From the NCBI RefSeq assembly GCF_026616195.1, contig NZ_JANHDH010000001.1, positions 124,001-188,000 of the forward strand: a DNA stretch of 64,000 nucleotides, given 5' to 3'. The notes under the pieces were generated by a model. The model did no database searches. It was not told the origin of the DNA and saw nothing but the letters and a program-made list of their open reading frames with translations. Below are positions 43,637-52,360 of this stretch, piece by piece. Position 1 is the first letter of the stretch, and the number at the start of each line of letters is the position of its first letter. The stretch comes from Haloarchaeobius amylolyticus. Lineage in GTDB: Archaea > Halobacteriota > Halobacteria > Halobacteriales > Natrialbaceae. Made by a program: the position numbers and the translations under genes.

Positions 43637-44542
43637 TCAGTTCACGGCGAGCGCGGTCTCGAGGTCCGCACCGTCGAACAGGGCCTTCACCGCCTCGGAT
43701 TCCGGCGTCGCTTCGGCCTCGTTCTCCATGAGGACGGTCTCGCTGGGGAACAGTCGGGTCCCGAGTTCGAGACCGTGGTCGCGGGCCGTCGAGCCAGTCA
43801 TCGTGAGGTAGACGCCCGCACCCACGTCGGCGATGGCGGCCTCCTCCTCGCGCCCCTCCGCGGGGTAGCAGAACTCCACGTCCTCGATGGCCTCGGTGCC
43901 GAGGACTGCCTCGACGAGTCGCTCGTACCGGGGGGAGATGCAGAGCTGGCCCTCGTACTGGCGGATGAACTCTCGCGTGGCGTCCCCGCCGCCGTAGGCG
44001 TCGAGCACGTCGGGCGTGGCCATCAGCGTGTGGTAGACGGTGTCGCCGAGGCCGGTGACCACCCGGACGTCCGTGTCGTGGGGGTCGATACGGGCGTTGA
44101 TGTCCTCGAGGGAACCGAGGGGTTCCGGCCGGAGCCCGACGACCTCCTCGAGCACGAGGTCGGCGCTGTCGAAGCCCAGCGCGAACGAATGGGTGCGCAG
44201 CGCGCGGAACGGCTCCTCGCGGCCGACGAGCTGGACGTCGTAGCCGTCGACCTCGACGGTGACGCTGTCGAAGACGACGCGGCGGGGCATGCCCTCGCGG
44301 TCGTCCCGGAGGAGGGTGAACTCCGGCTGGCGATGGTCCGACAGGTCGCTGTACTCCGCGAGGCGTTCGTAGACGTCGCGGGCGTCGGCTTTCTTGCCCT
44401 TCGTGATCGCCTTCTCGTAGCGCAGGATGGAGATGATGTCGTCGGCCATCTCCGTCGCGCCCACGCGGTTCGCGATGCGTTCGAGGACGGCCTCGAGGGG
44501 CCGCCCCTTCCGTGGCACCGCGACAGCTATCGTGTCGGCCAT
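43637..44542 (-). CDS. Divergent HisG-like (periplasmic-binding fold) protein
   Basis: 301 residues. The start IAVAVPRKGRPLEAVLERI resembles the nucleotide-binding beginning of ATP phosphoribosyltransferase (AVPNKGRL). Further on, LGFDSADLVLEEVVG and the C-terminal AAIADVGAGVYLTMTGSTARDHGLE with SETVLMEN match the HisG pattern of a PBP-type domain closing with an S-x-x-x-L-x-x-N element. About 70 residues between N-terminus and PBP part are unlike HisG. No other his gene but hisC occurs here. I infer a HisG-derived protein with changed substrate; true HisG activity is doubtful. Confidence 0.5.
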   Translation of the reverse strand: MADTIAVAVPRKGRPLEAVLERIANRVGATEMADDIISILRYEKAITKGKKADARDVYERLAEYSDLSDHRQPEFTLLRDDREGMPRRVVFDSVTVEVDGYDVQLVGREEPFRALRTHSFALGFDSADLVLEEVVGLRPEPLGSLEDINARIDPHDTDVRVVTGLGDTVYHTLMATPDVLDAYGGGDATREFIRQYEGQLCISPRYERLVEAVLGTEAIEDVEFCYPAEGREEEAAIADVGAGVYLTMTGSTARDHGLELGTRLFPSETVLMENEAEATPESEAVKALFDGADLETALAVN

Positions 44543-44582
44543 TTAGCGGAGGAACGACCTGCCGGCTAAAAACAGATTCGTT

Positions 44583-46421
44583 TCAGGAGAACATCTCGCC
44601 GAGCTGGTCACGCCAGTCCTGGATGGCGGTGACCTCCTCTTCGAGGCTCTCGACGTCGTTCTCGAGTGCGTCGACGTCCTCCTGGAGCATGTCGATGTCC
44701 TCGCGGGCCGACTCGACGGCCTCGCTGTTGTCCTCGGTCGCCTCGCGGACCGACGACACGTCGTCGTCGATGCGCTCGGTCGTGGTCTCGAGGTTCTCGC
44801 GGATGTCGTCGACCTCGTCGTCGAGTGCGAGCACGTCCTCGTCGACGGTGTCGACGCGCTCGTCCAGCGCGTTCAGGTCGGATTCGACGGCGCCGATGGA
44901 CTCCTCGGCGGCGGCGAGGTCGCCGCTGACCGTCTCGAGCTGGTCGTCGTGGGACTCGACGCTCTGGCGGACGTCGGTGACCTCCTCGCGGAGTTCCGAG
45001 ACCTCCTCCCTGTAGTCGTCGAGCAGCTGCTGTGCGGTCCCCTCGTCGTCGAGGAACTCCTCGAGTGCGCCGGTGTAGGCCGCCAGCTCTTCGACGCGAG
45101 ACTGGAGGTGCTCGACCTTCGCGACGTCCGTGCCACTGGGTTCGAGGTCGAGTTCGGCACGGAGCGCCTCGCGGTCCTCGGTGGAGACCGACTCCTCACG
45201 GAGTTCGGCCAGCAGGGCGTCGACGACGCTCTCGGCGGCGACCTGCGGGGCCGCCTCGACTGCCGGTTCATCGGGCTCTGCCCCGGATTCTGCGTCCTCT
45301 TCGGCCTCCGTGACGTCCTCGGCCTCGTCCTCTACCGCTGCCGACTCGTCGTCGAGGTCGGGTTCCTCGTCGATGTCGTCCTCGTCGTCCACGTCCGCTT
45401 CGACCGCTTCCGCCTCGTCCTCGACGTCGACGGCATCGGCGGCTGCCTCGGCGTCGGCCTCCGCCTCGACCTCGAGGTCTGCCTCGTCGTCTTCGAGGGC
45501 TTCGTCCTCGTCCGCGAAGTCCACGTCGAGGTCGTCGTCCGTCTCGTCGACGTCGAAGTCGTCCGCGTCGGCGAAGTCGCCGTCCTCGGCCTCCGGCTGG
45601 GATTCGGCGTCGACCACGAGGTCCTCGTCTTCGTCGTCGGCCTCGTCCTCGTCGACGTCGAGTTCGATCTCCGGGCCGTCGCTCTCGGCCTCGGCGGCGT
45701 CTTCGTCGTCGGCCTCCTCGCCGTAGACCTCCTCTTCGGCGGCTTCGAGGTCGAGTTCGATGCCGAGGTCCTCCTCCTCGGCGCCGGCGGCGTCGGCGGC
45801 GTCCTCGCCCTCGTCTTCCTCCTCGTCGAAGCCGAGGTCGATATCGACGGCGCCCCCGTCGCCGCTGGCCGTCTCGGCCTCGGCGTCTGCCTCGGCCTCG
45901 GCGGATTCTTCCTCGTCGTCGAGGCCGGGGATGTCGGACTCGCCAGAGAGCATGTCCTTGACGACCTGGTTGGAGTCGTCGGAGACGATCTCGTCGATGG
46001 TCTCGTCGCTCTCGTCGTCCTCCTCTTCACCCTCGGCGTCGTCTACGGCGCGCTCGCCGTCGACGTCCCACACGCTGGGTTCGGTCAGGAACTTCGGGAC
46101 CTCGGACCGGTCGTCGATGCGGATGCCGTAGACGGTCACGATCTCCTCGCCGGGGTCGAGCGTTCGCTCGAACTCGACGTGGTGGTCCTGGAAGGCGGTC
46201 CAGTTGTCGGACTCGTAGTCCGGATGGAAGCCCACCCCATCCATGGGGAACTCCTCGGGGATGTCCTCGTGGAGTCGGATTGTCACCGTCTCGTCGCGGT
46301 TCGAGGTGATGCTGAACCGTATCGCGGGGACGGGAAACTCGTCGGCGGCGAACGACTTCTCGACGGAGATACCGTCCGCAGCGACTTCGATTGTGGCGCT
46401 CGGGTCGACCTCGCTACTCAT
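44583..46421 (-). CDS. Very acidic coiled-coil protein with N-terminal beta domain
   Basis: 612 residues. The first 115 form a beta-sandwich-like domain (ISVEKSFAADEFPVPAIRF; VTIRLHEDIPEEF; VTVYGIRID). Residues about 120-400 are an Asp/Glu/Ala-rich disordered stretch of extreme negative charge. From about 405 to 600 heptad repeats (SELREEVTDVRQSVESH; LDERVDTVDEDVLALDDEVDDI) make a long coiled coil, ending GEMFS. It has no membrane segment. ATG 46421 is fixed by a TATA box 27 bases upstream. The protein may be an archaeal scaffold or surface-tracking factor; function unknown. Confidence 0.65.
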   Translation of the reverse strand: MSSEVDPSATIEVAADGISVEKSFAADEFPVPAIRFSITSNRDETVTIRLHEDIPEEFPMDGVGFHPDYESDNWTAFQDHHVEFERTLDPGEEIVTVYGIRIDDRSEVPKFLTEPSVWDVDGERAVDDAEGEEEDDESDETIDEIVSDDSNQVVKDMLSGESDIPGLDDEEESAEAEADAEAETASGDGGAVDIDLGFDEEEDEGEDAADAAGAEEEDLGIELDLEAAEEEVYGEEADDEDAAEAESDGPEIELDVDEDEADDEDEDLVVDAESQPEAEDGDFADADDFDVDETDDDLDVDFADEDEALEDDEADLEVEAEADAEAAADAVDVEDEAEAVEADVDDEDDIDEEPDLDDESAAVEDEAEDVTEAEEDAESGAEPDEPAVEAAPQVAAESVVDALLAELREESVSTEDREALRAELDLEPSGTDVAKVEHLQSRVEELAAYTGALEEFLDDEGTAQQLLDDYREEVSELREEVTDVRQSVESHDDQLETVSGDLAAAEESIGAVESDLNALDERVDTVDEDVLALDDEVDDIRENLETTTERIDDDVSSVREATEDNSEAVESAREDIDMLQEDVDALENDVESLEEEVTAIQDWRDQLGEMFS

Positions 46422-46444
46422 AGGGCCACGTACCCCCACCACGC

Positions 46445-46488
46445 CTATAAAGGAAACGGGCGAGGCACCAGTGGACTGGTCTGTCCAC
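46445..46488 (-). promoter_or_regulatory. TATA box and upstream dyad for the acidic coiled-coil gene
   Basis: Minus-strand CCTTTATAGG (46444-46453) lies 27 bases before ATG 46421. Upstream of it GTGGAC (46471-46476) and GTCCAC (46483-46488) form a perfect dyad; GTGGACT recurs at 46491. The dyad sits where an activator or repressor would act. Confidence 0.5.
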
Positions 46489-46700
46489 CGGTGGACTCCT
46501 GTTGGCCAATTAACTTATATCCGACTCGGGCGTCCTCTCGAATGCAGCCAACTGGCTGCCAGTCGTTGCCCACACGGCGGACTGCCAGTTCCGCCATCCT
46601 TTCCCTACTCGCACCCGAGCCATCGCCAGCGACCGCGCGGTGCGTCGAAGATTCGACCGGCAAGACAACGCTTACGGCGCGGCCGCTCGCATCCTCGCGC

Positions 46701-47534
46701 ATGACACGAAGCGACTGGGGCGACTGGCTCCCCCGCGCCGTAGAATCCGCCGACCCGGACGGCATCGCCATCTGGTACCTCGGCTGTAACGGCTTCGTCC
46801 TGAAGGCGAGCGACGGCACGACGGTCTACGTCGACCCCTACGTCGGGCTGGGCGACCCGCCGCGGACCGTCCGCATGATCCCGGTCCCGTTCGACCCGAC
46901 CGACGTGGCGGAGGCCGACGCGGTCTTCGCCACCCACGAGCACACCGACCACGTCCACGGGCCGAGCCAGGCACCCATCCTCGAGGGGACGGGCGCCGAC
47001 TTCTACGCCCCCGACGACAGCCTCGCCGTCGCCTTCGACGACGAGGACTGGCAGGCCGACTACGACATCGCGGACGGGCAGTTCCACGAGGTCACGGAGG
47101 GCGACACCGTCGAGGTCGGCGGCTTCACCGTCCACGTCGAACCCGCCCACGACCCCGACGCCACCCACCCCGTGAGCTACGTCTTCGAGCACGAGGGGCG
47201 CACGGTCTTCCACGGCGGCGACACCAAACCGAGCGACGAGTTCGCCCGCCTCGGCAGCGAGTACGACATCGACCTCGGCATCCTCGCGTTCGGGACCGTC
47301 GGGAACATCCCCGACAAGGAGACGCGTGAGCCGGTCCGAACGCGCTGGTACAACGACGAGAACCAGGTCGTCGAGGCCGCGAGCGACCTCCAGCTCGACC
47401 GGCTCCTCCCGAGCCACTGGGACATGTGGAAGGGCCTGACCAGCGACCCGAAGGTCCTGCACCACCACGCGAGGAGCTTCGCGTACCCGGCGAACCTCGA
47501 CATCGTGGAGATCGGCGACCGGGTGGACGTCTAG
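46701..47534 (+). CDS. MBL-fold metal-dependent hydrolase (UlaG-like)
   Basis: 277 residues. The metallo-beta-lactamase motif HEHTDH is present (His79, His81, Asp83, His84), followed by VEPAHDPDATHP, HGGDTKPSDEF (third metal ligand Asp) and PSHWDMWKG (last His). The early GIAIWYLGCNGFVLKASDG and the long central loop resemble L-ascorbate-6-phosphate lactonase and related UlaG proteins. The substrate is unknown. All zinc ligands are kept. Transcribed alone; cytoplasmic. Confidence 0.82.
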   Translation: MTRSDWGDWLPRAVESADPDGIAIWYLGCNGFVLKASDGTTVYVDPYVGLGDPPRTVRMIPVPFDPTDVAEADAVFATHEHTDHVHGPSQAPILEGTGADFYAPDDSLAVAFDDEDWQADYDIADGQFHEVTEGDTVEVGGFTVHVEPAHDPDATHPVSYVFEHEGRTVFHGGDTKPSDEFARLGSEYDIDLGILAFGTVGNIPDKETREPVRTRWYNDENQVVEAASDLQLDRLLPSHWDMWKGLTSDPKVLHHHARSFAYPANLDIVEIGDRVDV

Positions 47535-47664
47535 CACCGCGGGTCCGTCTCCGTTCGAACTCTTCTCCTCGCGCACCCGCGCGCGACTGAATCATTCCGC
47601 AACCCGCCGCCACCCCACCACAGCAGCACGAAACCATTTGTACGCCGCGGCCTTCCCGCCGCAC

Positions 47665-49323
47665 ATGGACCTGCTGTCGCTCGGTATCGCCGTCTTCGTC
47701 GTGGTGACGCTCTCCGTCTCCCTCGCCGTCGTCGCCCTGCTGGACCGCCCGGGTGGGACCTGGGGCCAGCACCTCCGCGGCCGGCTCGTGATGGGCGTCC
47801 CCTGGGGGACGCTGGTGTCGGTCGTCTTCGTCGTCGCCGTCTACCTGTTCGTCCAGGACGGCTGGAACCACTGGTACGACCCCGTGACCCTGCCCTTCCG
47901 CGCGTGGTCGTACCTCTACCCGACCGGGATGGTACTGGCACCGTTCTCCCACGCCGACGCCGGCCACCTCACCGGGAACATGATCGGGACGCTCGTCCTC
48001 GCCCCTATCGCGGAGTACGCCTACGGGCACTTCCCCGAGGAGCGCGGCTCGCACTCCTTCGCCGACTGGACCGCCAACCCGTGGGTCCGGGCGCTGGTCG
48101 TCTTCCCCGGCGTCGTCCTGCTGGTCGGCCTCGGCACCTCCCTGTTCGCGCTCGGCCCGGTCATCGGGTTCTCCGGCGTCGTCTTCGCCTTCGCGGGGTT
48201 CGCGCTGGTCCGCTACCCGATGACGACCGTGGTGGCCGTCCTCGGCGGCCAGCGCGTCCTCTCGCTGCTCTACAGCTCGCTCCAGAATCCCATCATCACC
48301 ACGACGGCCCAGCCCTCGCCGCCCTCGCCGCCGTGGTGGGCCGGCATCGCCATCCAGGGCCACGCCCTCGGCCTGTTCCTCGGCATCATGCTCGGCGTGT
48401 TCGTCTTCTACCGGCGCGATACCCGCCCCAGCGCACTCCGCATCTGGCTCGCGGTGCTGTTCTTCGCGGTCGCGAAGAACCTCTGGGCGATCTACTGGTT
48501 CCTCGGGAACGAGACCTACCGGCTGTTCCGCGGCCCCGGGCTGGCGATGGTCGTCGCGCTGGCTATCGTCGTGGCGACCGCGCTCCACCTCCGCGAGCGC
48601 GACCTCGAATCGTTCGGCCCGCGGACCGCGGCGCTGGTCGTCCTGGTCATCGTGACGGCCGGGCTCGTCGGCTCGGGCGTCCCGGTGAACCTCATGACGG
48701 TCGACGATACCGCGGCCCCGGGTGACCCCATCGAGGTCCGGGGGTACGAGGTCGTCTACGCCGAGGACGTGCAGAACCAGATGGTCTCCGTGGTCGACGT
48801 GGAGGCGTTCGGCCAGAGCACGAACATCACCTCCTCCGGCGTCATCGTGGTGAACGAGGAGCGCAACATCTGGTACCAGGCCGTCTCGAAGGGCCAACTC
48901 GCGTTCAGCGGCCAGCGACAGGTCAAGGTCGGCGGCCTGGGCTGGCGCGAGACGGTCACGGCGAGCCGTGACGGCTGGAACGCCGTCGGCGGCGGGACCG
49001 CCTACCGGGTGTTCATGAAGCCGCCCGAGGGCGACTGGCGCGTCGCCTTCACCTCCGGCAACGCGACCGCGGAGCCACGCCTCGCCGGCAAGAACGTCTC
49101 CATCGCGGCCACCGAGGACGGCTACGAGCTGTTCGTCTGGGAGAACGACACCGAACTCGGCCGGGCCGCCATCCCCATCACGAACGAGTCGGTCCAGAAC
49201 GCCTCCGTGACGGTCTCGGGCATCGAGTTCGTCAGGGAGGAACAGCAGAACGGGCCGGACAGGATCTACGCCGTCGTCGGCGAGACGAAGGTCCGGGTCT
49301 TCGTCAAGGAGACGTACCGCTAG
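47665..49323 (+). CDS. Rhomboid-family intramembrane serine protease with extracytoplasmic C-domain
   Basis: 552 residues. The first 345 hold about eight membrane helices with the rhomboid elements HADAGHLTGNM (97-107), GFSG with Ser170 and the catalytic His233 in QGHALGLFLG. The C-terminal 200 residues (from about 350) are soluble, beta-rich and carry NxS/NxT sites, so they likely face outside. This extra domain is unusual for a rhomboid and could present or bind substrates. Both catalytic residues are present. The stop overlaps that of the convergent methyltransferase gene. Confidence 0.8.
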   Translation: MDLLSLGIAVFVVVTLSVSLAVVALLDRPGGTWGQHLRGRLVMGVPWGTLVSVVFVVAVYLFVQDGWNHWYDPVTLPFRAWSYLYPTGMVLAPFSHADAGHLTGNMIGTLVLAPIAEYAYGHFPEERGSHSFADWTANPWVRALVVFPGVVLLVGLGTSLFALGPVIGFSGVVFAFAGFALVRYPMTTVVAVLGGQRVLSLLYSSLQNPIITTTAQPSPPSPPWWAGIAIQGHALGLFLGIMLGVFVFYRRDTRPSALRIWLAVLFFAVAKNLWAIYWFLGNETYRLFRGPGLAMVVALAIVVATALHLRERDLESFGPRTAALVVLVIVTAGLVGSGVPVNLMTVDDTAAPGDPIEVRGYEVVYAEDVQNQMVSVVDVEAFGQSTNITSSGVIVVNEERNIWYQAVSKGQLAFSGQRQVKVGGLGWRETVTASRDGWNAVGGGTAYRVFMKPPEGDWRVAFTSGNATAEPRLAGKNVSIAATEDGYELFVWENDTELGRAAIPITNESVQNASVTVSGIEFVREEQQNGPDRIYAVVGETKVRVFVKETYR

Positions 49324-49970
49324 TCGTCGCTGGCCCCGTCACCGGTCCAGTCGATGCGGTAGGCCTCGGCGTCGATGGGCTTCGACTCCTCCTCGTGGAA
49401 CGGGAACTGCCTGTCGAGGTCCAGCTCCACCGCGAAGGCGTGGGTGACCGCGCCGCCGTGGTCCGCGGCGAAGGACTCGACGAACTCCTGGCTGCCGGCG
49501 TTGTGGATGGAGTAAGAGACGTCTGCGACCCCGCTGGCGGCCGCGAGGAAGGCGCGGTCGGCGTGTTCGTTGCCGCGCTGGGCGCCGAAGGGCGGGTTCA
49601 TGACCACGGTGACCGGGTCGTCCTCGGCCGGACACAGCGGCGGGCGGGTCGCGTCACCGGCGACCCAGTGGATGTCGGTGCGCGCGCCGACGCGACGCTC
49701 GTTCTCGCGGGCGGTATCGAGGGCCTCGCGGTCGAGGTCGACGCCGACGACGCGGGTCGCGCCCCGCAGGGCGGCCCCGAGCGCCAGCATCCCGGTCCCG
49801 GTCCCGAGGTCGACGACCGTCCGGTCGGCCACGTCGTCCTCCATGTCCGCGACGTGGACGAGGGAGGCCGCGACCTCCGGGGGTGTCGGGTACTGTTCGA
49901 GTTCGACGCTGGGCGAATCGAAGCCAGCGACGACGCCGAGTTGCTGGGCCAGGGCGCGCCGTGTACTCAT
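49320..49970 (-). CDS. Archaeal METTL5-like RNA adenine methyltransferase
   Basis: 216 residues with class I methyltransferase motifs: SAM-binding VVDLGTGTGML (52-62), acidic VVGVDLD (motif II), and NPPF (125-128), which marks N6-adenine methylation. The N-terminal LEQYPTPPEVA is shared with METTL5/PrmA-like enzymes that modify 18S/16S rRNA. The gene follows an unknown gene by nine bases and is likely co-transcribed. Complete; target inferred from homology. Confidence 0.78.
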   Translation of the reverse strand: MSTRRALAQQLGVVAGFDSPSVELEQYPTPPEVAASLVHVADMEDDVADRTVVDLGTGTGMLALGAALRGATRVVGVDLDREALDTARENERRVGARTDIHWVAGDATRPPLCPAEDDPVTVVMNPPFGAQRGNEHADRAFLAAASGVADVSYSIHNAGSQEFVESFAADHGGAVTHAFAVELDLDRQFPFHEEESKPIDAEAYRIDWTGDGASDD

Positions 49971-49979
49971 CGCTGGTAC

Positions 49980-50381
49980 TCAGTCGTCGAGGCTGATGGG
50001 TCCGTCGACTTCGAAGGCGACGCCCTCGCGGCGGGCGCGCTCGGCACACGCCGAGAGGGCCGGCTCGACCTTCTCCGGGTTCGCGACGGACGAGCACCGC
50101 ACCGAGACGGTCCCGGCGCCGATGAAGGAGGCGGCGCGGACGTAGTTCCGGAGGCGGTCGGCCTCGCGCTGGGTGGCCAGCGAGCAGTCCTCGTCGAACC
50201 GGGCGCGCACGTCGATGGCCGACGGGACGTAGCCCTCCCGGGTCAGCTCGTGCTTGAGGTCGCGCAGGTACTCGGGGGCGGTCGAATCGAGGCCCTCGGC
50301 GTCGAGGCGGACGGGCTGGACGTCCTCGTGTCGACAGTGTTCGATGGTCCGTTCGACGTTGGGTGACGGGGTCGCGCTCAT
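49980..50381 (-). CDS. Conserved haloarchaeal protein co-transcribed with METTL5-like enzyme
   Basis: 133 residues. It has an N-terminal helix and a central conserved part (DVRARFDEDCSLATQREADRLRNYVR split over a loop; ASFIGAGTVSVRCSSV) with a cysteine pair possibly close in space. No signal or membrane segment. Its ATG 50381 and the nine-base gap to the methyltransferase gene suggest a shared mRNA and perhaps an RNA-related role. Family function unknown. Confidence 0.6.
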   Translation of the reverse strand: MSATPSPNVERTIEHCRHEDVQPVRLDAEGLDSTAPEYLRDLKHELTREGYVPSAIDVRARFDEDCSLATQREADRLRNYVRAASFIGAGTVSVRCSSVANPEKVEPALSACAERARREGVAFEVDGPISLDD

Positions 50382-50533
50382 GCTACCAACGCATACATGG
50401 TAGGAATACAAAAAGGTTCGTGTATGTGCTGTAGTTATGCAGTTGGGGTTTCGATACGTATTGGGTAGGATACACCAGCAACGACCGTGAGAGAATGGGC
50501 CACGCTTATTATTCCGTATAGAGAGAAGCCTGT

Positions 50534-51094
50534 ATGAAAGAGTGCCCGCGCTGTGGGTCGTCGCTGAGTCGCTACGCGTTGAGCGAGGTCGAGGCGTACG
50601 GCTGTGATAGCTGTGGGTGGGTCGGCATCGACGTCGAACATCGGTCGGAGCCGGTCCGCATCGAGTCCTGGCAGGACGCCATCCGGCGCTTCCACCAGCA
50701 GTTCTCCGACAGCGAACTCGACGAGCACGCAGAGAACCTGAGCCGGGTCGAGGCGGAGCGCCAGGCGGTCATGGCAGAAGACGAGCCTGCGTACGAGCAC
50801 GCGGAGTCGGCCGACAGCGACGCGGTCGGAGACGGCGACGAGAGTGGTGAAGACGAGGAGACGACCACGGCCGAGGAGGCTGCCGACGAGGGGACTGCGG
50901 ACGATACGGAGTCGCCGACGGCCGAGGAAGACGGTGCGACCGCGACGACCGAGTCGGACGACGGTACCGAGGATGGCACAGAGAGCGAGGACGCTGCTGA
51001 CGGTACCGACGCCGACGGCGCGGACACCGAGGCCGACCCCGGCGCCGAGGCGGCCCCCGAGACCGCCGCACCGACGAACTCCCAGGCCGAGTAG
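50534..51094 (+). CDS. Zinc-ribbon protein with long acidic tail
   Basis: 186 residues. The N-terminus has a TFIIB-type zinc ribbon (Cys4, Cys7, Cys24, Cys27; CPRCG and CDSCGW), then a helical piece (SWQDAIRRFHQQFSD, LSRVEAERQAV) and a tail of about 105 residues made of Glu, Asp, Ala, Thr and Gly. TATA-like CTTATTA is about 27 bases before the ATG. Zinc ribbons of this sort bind nucleic acid or protein; the tail is probably disordered. It is convergent with the salactin gene. Confidence 0.7.
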   Translation: MKECPRCGSSLSRYALSEVEAYGCDSCGWVGIDVEHRSEPVRIESWQDAIRRFHQQFSDSELDEHAENLSRVEAERQAVMAEDEPAYEHAESADSDAVGDGDESGEDEETTTAEEAADEGTADDTESPTAEEDGATATTESDDGTEDGTESEDAADGTDADGADTEADPGAEAAPETAAPTNSQAE

Positions 51095-51232
51095 CGACCA
51101 CGACACCCGGCAGTTCCGGCACACTTCTCTCCAGGTTTCCGACGCCCAGCTCTCGAGGGTCGAAACCGACCAGCGACGCTGGCGCTCTGCTGCTGGCGGC
51201 GCGAAAAAACGGTGACCGTGTCGCGGGACTGC

Positions 51233-52258
51233 TTACTCGTCTGCGGCCGGCGCTTCGGCTTCCTGCTCGCGCTCGTCGACGTCCTCGTCGGACCGTGCGG
51301 CGACGAGGGAACCACGTGCGACACTGTACAGCGGCTCGCTCGCGTGCTGGACGCCGCTGATGGAGAACGGGATGTTGGCGTCCTCGAGGTGGTCGCGGAA
51401 GAGCTCCTCGAACCCGTCGGGGCTGGAGGTGCCACCCGTGACGACGACCGGCACGTCCAGACCTTCCTCGACGTCCTCCTCGTCGACCTCGCGGACGACG
51501 TTCTCGATGACGTAGTCCAGCAGGTTCTCGTAGTAGATGCTGAGTGCACCCTCGACGCCACCGACGTCGGTGGTGAAGTCGAGTTCGAAGTCGTTCTCCT
51601 TGATGGAGGTGACCTTGTCGACCGGGGTGCCCGTCGCCTGGGCCGCCTGCTCGTCGATCCAGTCGCCACCGCGGGCGACGGAGAACTTCATGACCGGCAC
51701 CGCGTAGTACGCGAGACAGACGTTCGTCATGCCCGCGCCGAAGGAGATGCCCAGCCCCGTGAAGTTGTTGTCCGCGAGTTCGGAGTAGATGACCGCCATC
51801 CCCTCGTTGATGGGCTCGGCGTCGTAGCCCATGTTGGACAGGAACGACTCGATGGTCTTCTGGTGGTACAGTGTGCTCAGACTGGAGTCGCTCGGGTCGG
51901 CCGGGACGGAGAAGTAGAGCTTCTCGTCCGGGTAGTTCGGCTCGCCGACGACCTGTTCGATGATGAGCTTCATCATCGGGATGGCGGACTTCTCCTGGCT
52001 GGAGAGGATGCCGTGTTTCATCGGCCGCCGGGTGTTCTTGTTGAAGATGTTCGCGAAGTTCAGGGCGTCGTCACCGACGACGTACACCTTGTCGTCCTTC
52101 CGGATGTGGAGGACCTCCGAGCGAGAGAGCATCTGCTCGGCCATGTCCGAGTACTCGATCTCCACGAAGGAGTTTCGCTGCTGTACGAATACCGTGTCGT
52201 TCCCATCCTGTTGCGCCGACAGGATATTCATCGTGCCAACGTCAAGGCCTTTAGCCAT
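51233..52258 (-). CDS. Salactin-like actin homologue
   Basis: 341 residues of the actin/ParM/MreB superfamily. N-terminal [16 protein letters not shown] gives the phosphate-1 loop, [12 protein letters not shown] and [13 protein letters not shown] the second phosphate loop, [13 protein letters not shown] the adenosine region. The sequence corresponds to salactin, a haloarchaeal filament-forming actin reported in Halobacterium salinarum. ATG 52258 has a TATA box 29 bases upstream, so it is leaderless. The upstream membrane-protein gene is on the same strand and may cooperate. Function: dynamic filaments, probably in DNA or cell positioning. Confidence 0.82.
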   Translation of the reverse strand: MAKGLDVGTMNILSAQQDGNDTVFVQQRNSFVEIEYSDMAEQMLSRSEVLHIRKDDKVYVVGDDALNFANIFNKNTRRPMKHGILSSQEKSAIPMMKLIIEQVVGEPNYPDEKLYFSVPADPSDSSLSTLYHQKTIESFLSNMGYDAEPINEGMAVIYSELADNNFTGLGISFGAGMTNVCLAYYAVPVMKFSVARGGDWIDEQAAQATGTPVDKVTSIKENDFELDFTTDVGGVEGALSIYYENLLDYVIENVVREVDEEDVEEGLDVPVVVTGGTSSPDGFEELFRDHLEDANIPFSISGVQHASEPLYSVARGSLVAARSDEDVDEREQEAEAPAADE

Positions 52259-52282
52259 ATTTGCCAATTCCAACCCACCGGA

Positions 52283-52290
52283 GTATAAAA
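52283..52290 (-). promoter_or_regulatory. TATA box of the salactin gene
   Basis: Minus-strand TTTTATAC, about 28 bases before ATG 52258; gives the salactin gene its own promoter downstream of the membrane-protein gene. Confidence 0.55.
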
Positions 52291-52360
52291 CTATGTGAAA
52301 TTATTTCATCAGTTAGAAGATGCGAAGAAACAGCTCAGAGAAGAAATGTGTTGCGGCCGG

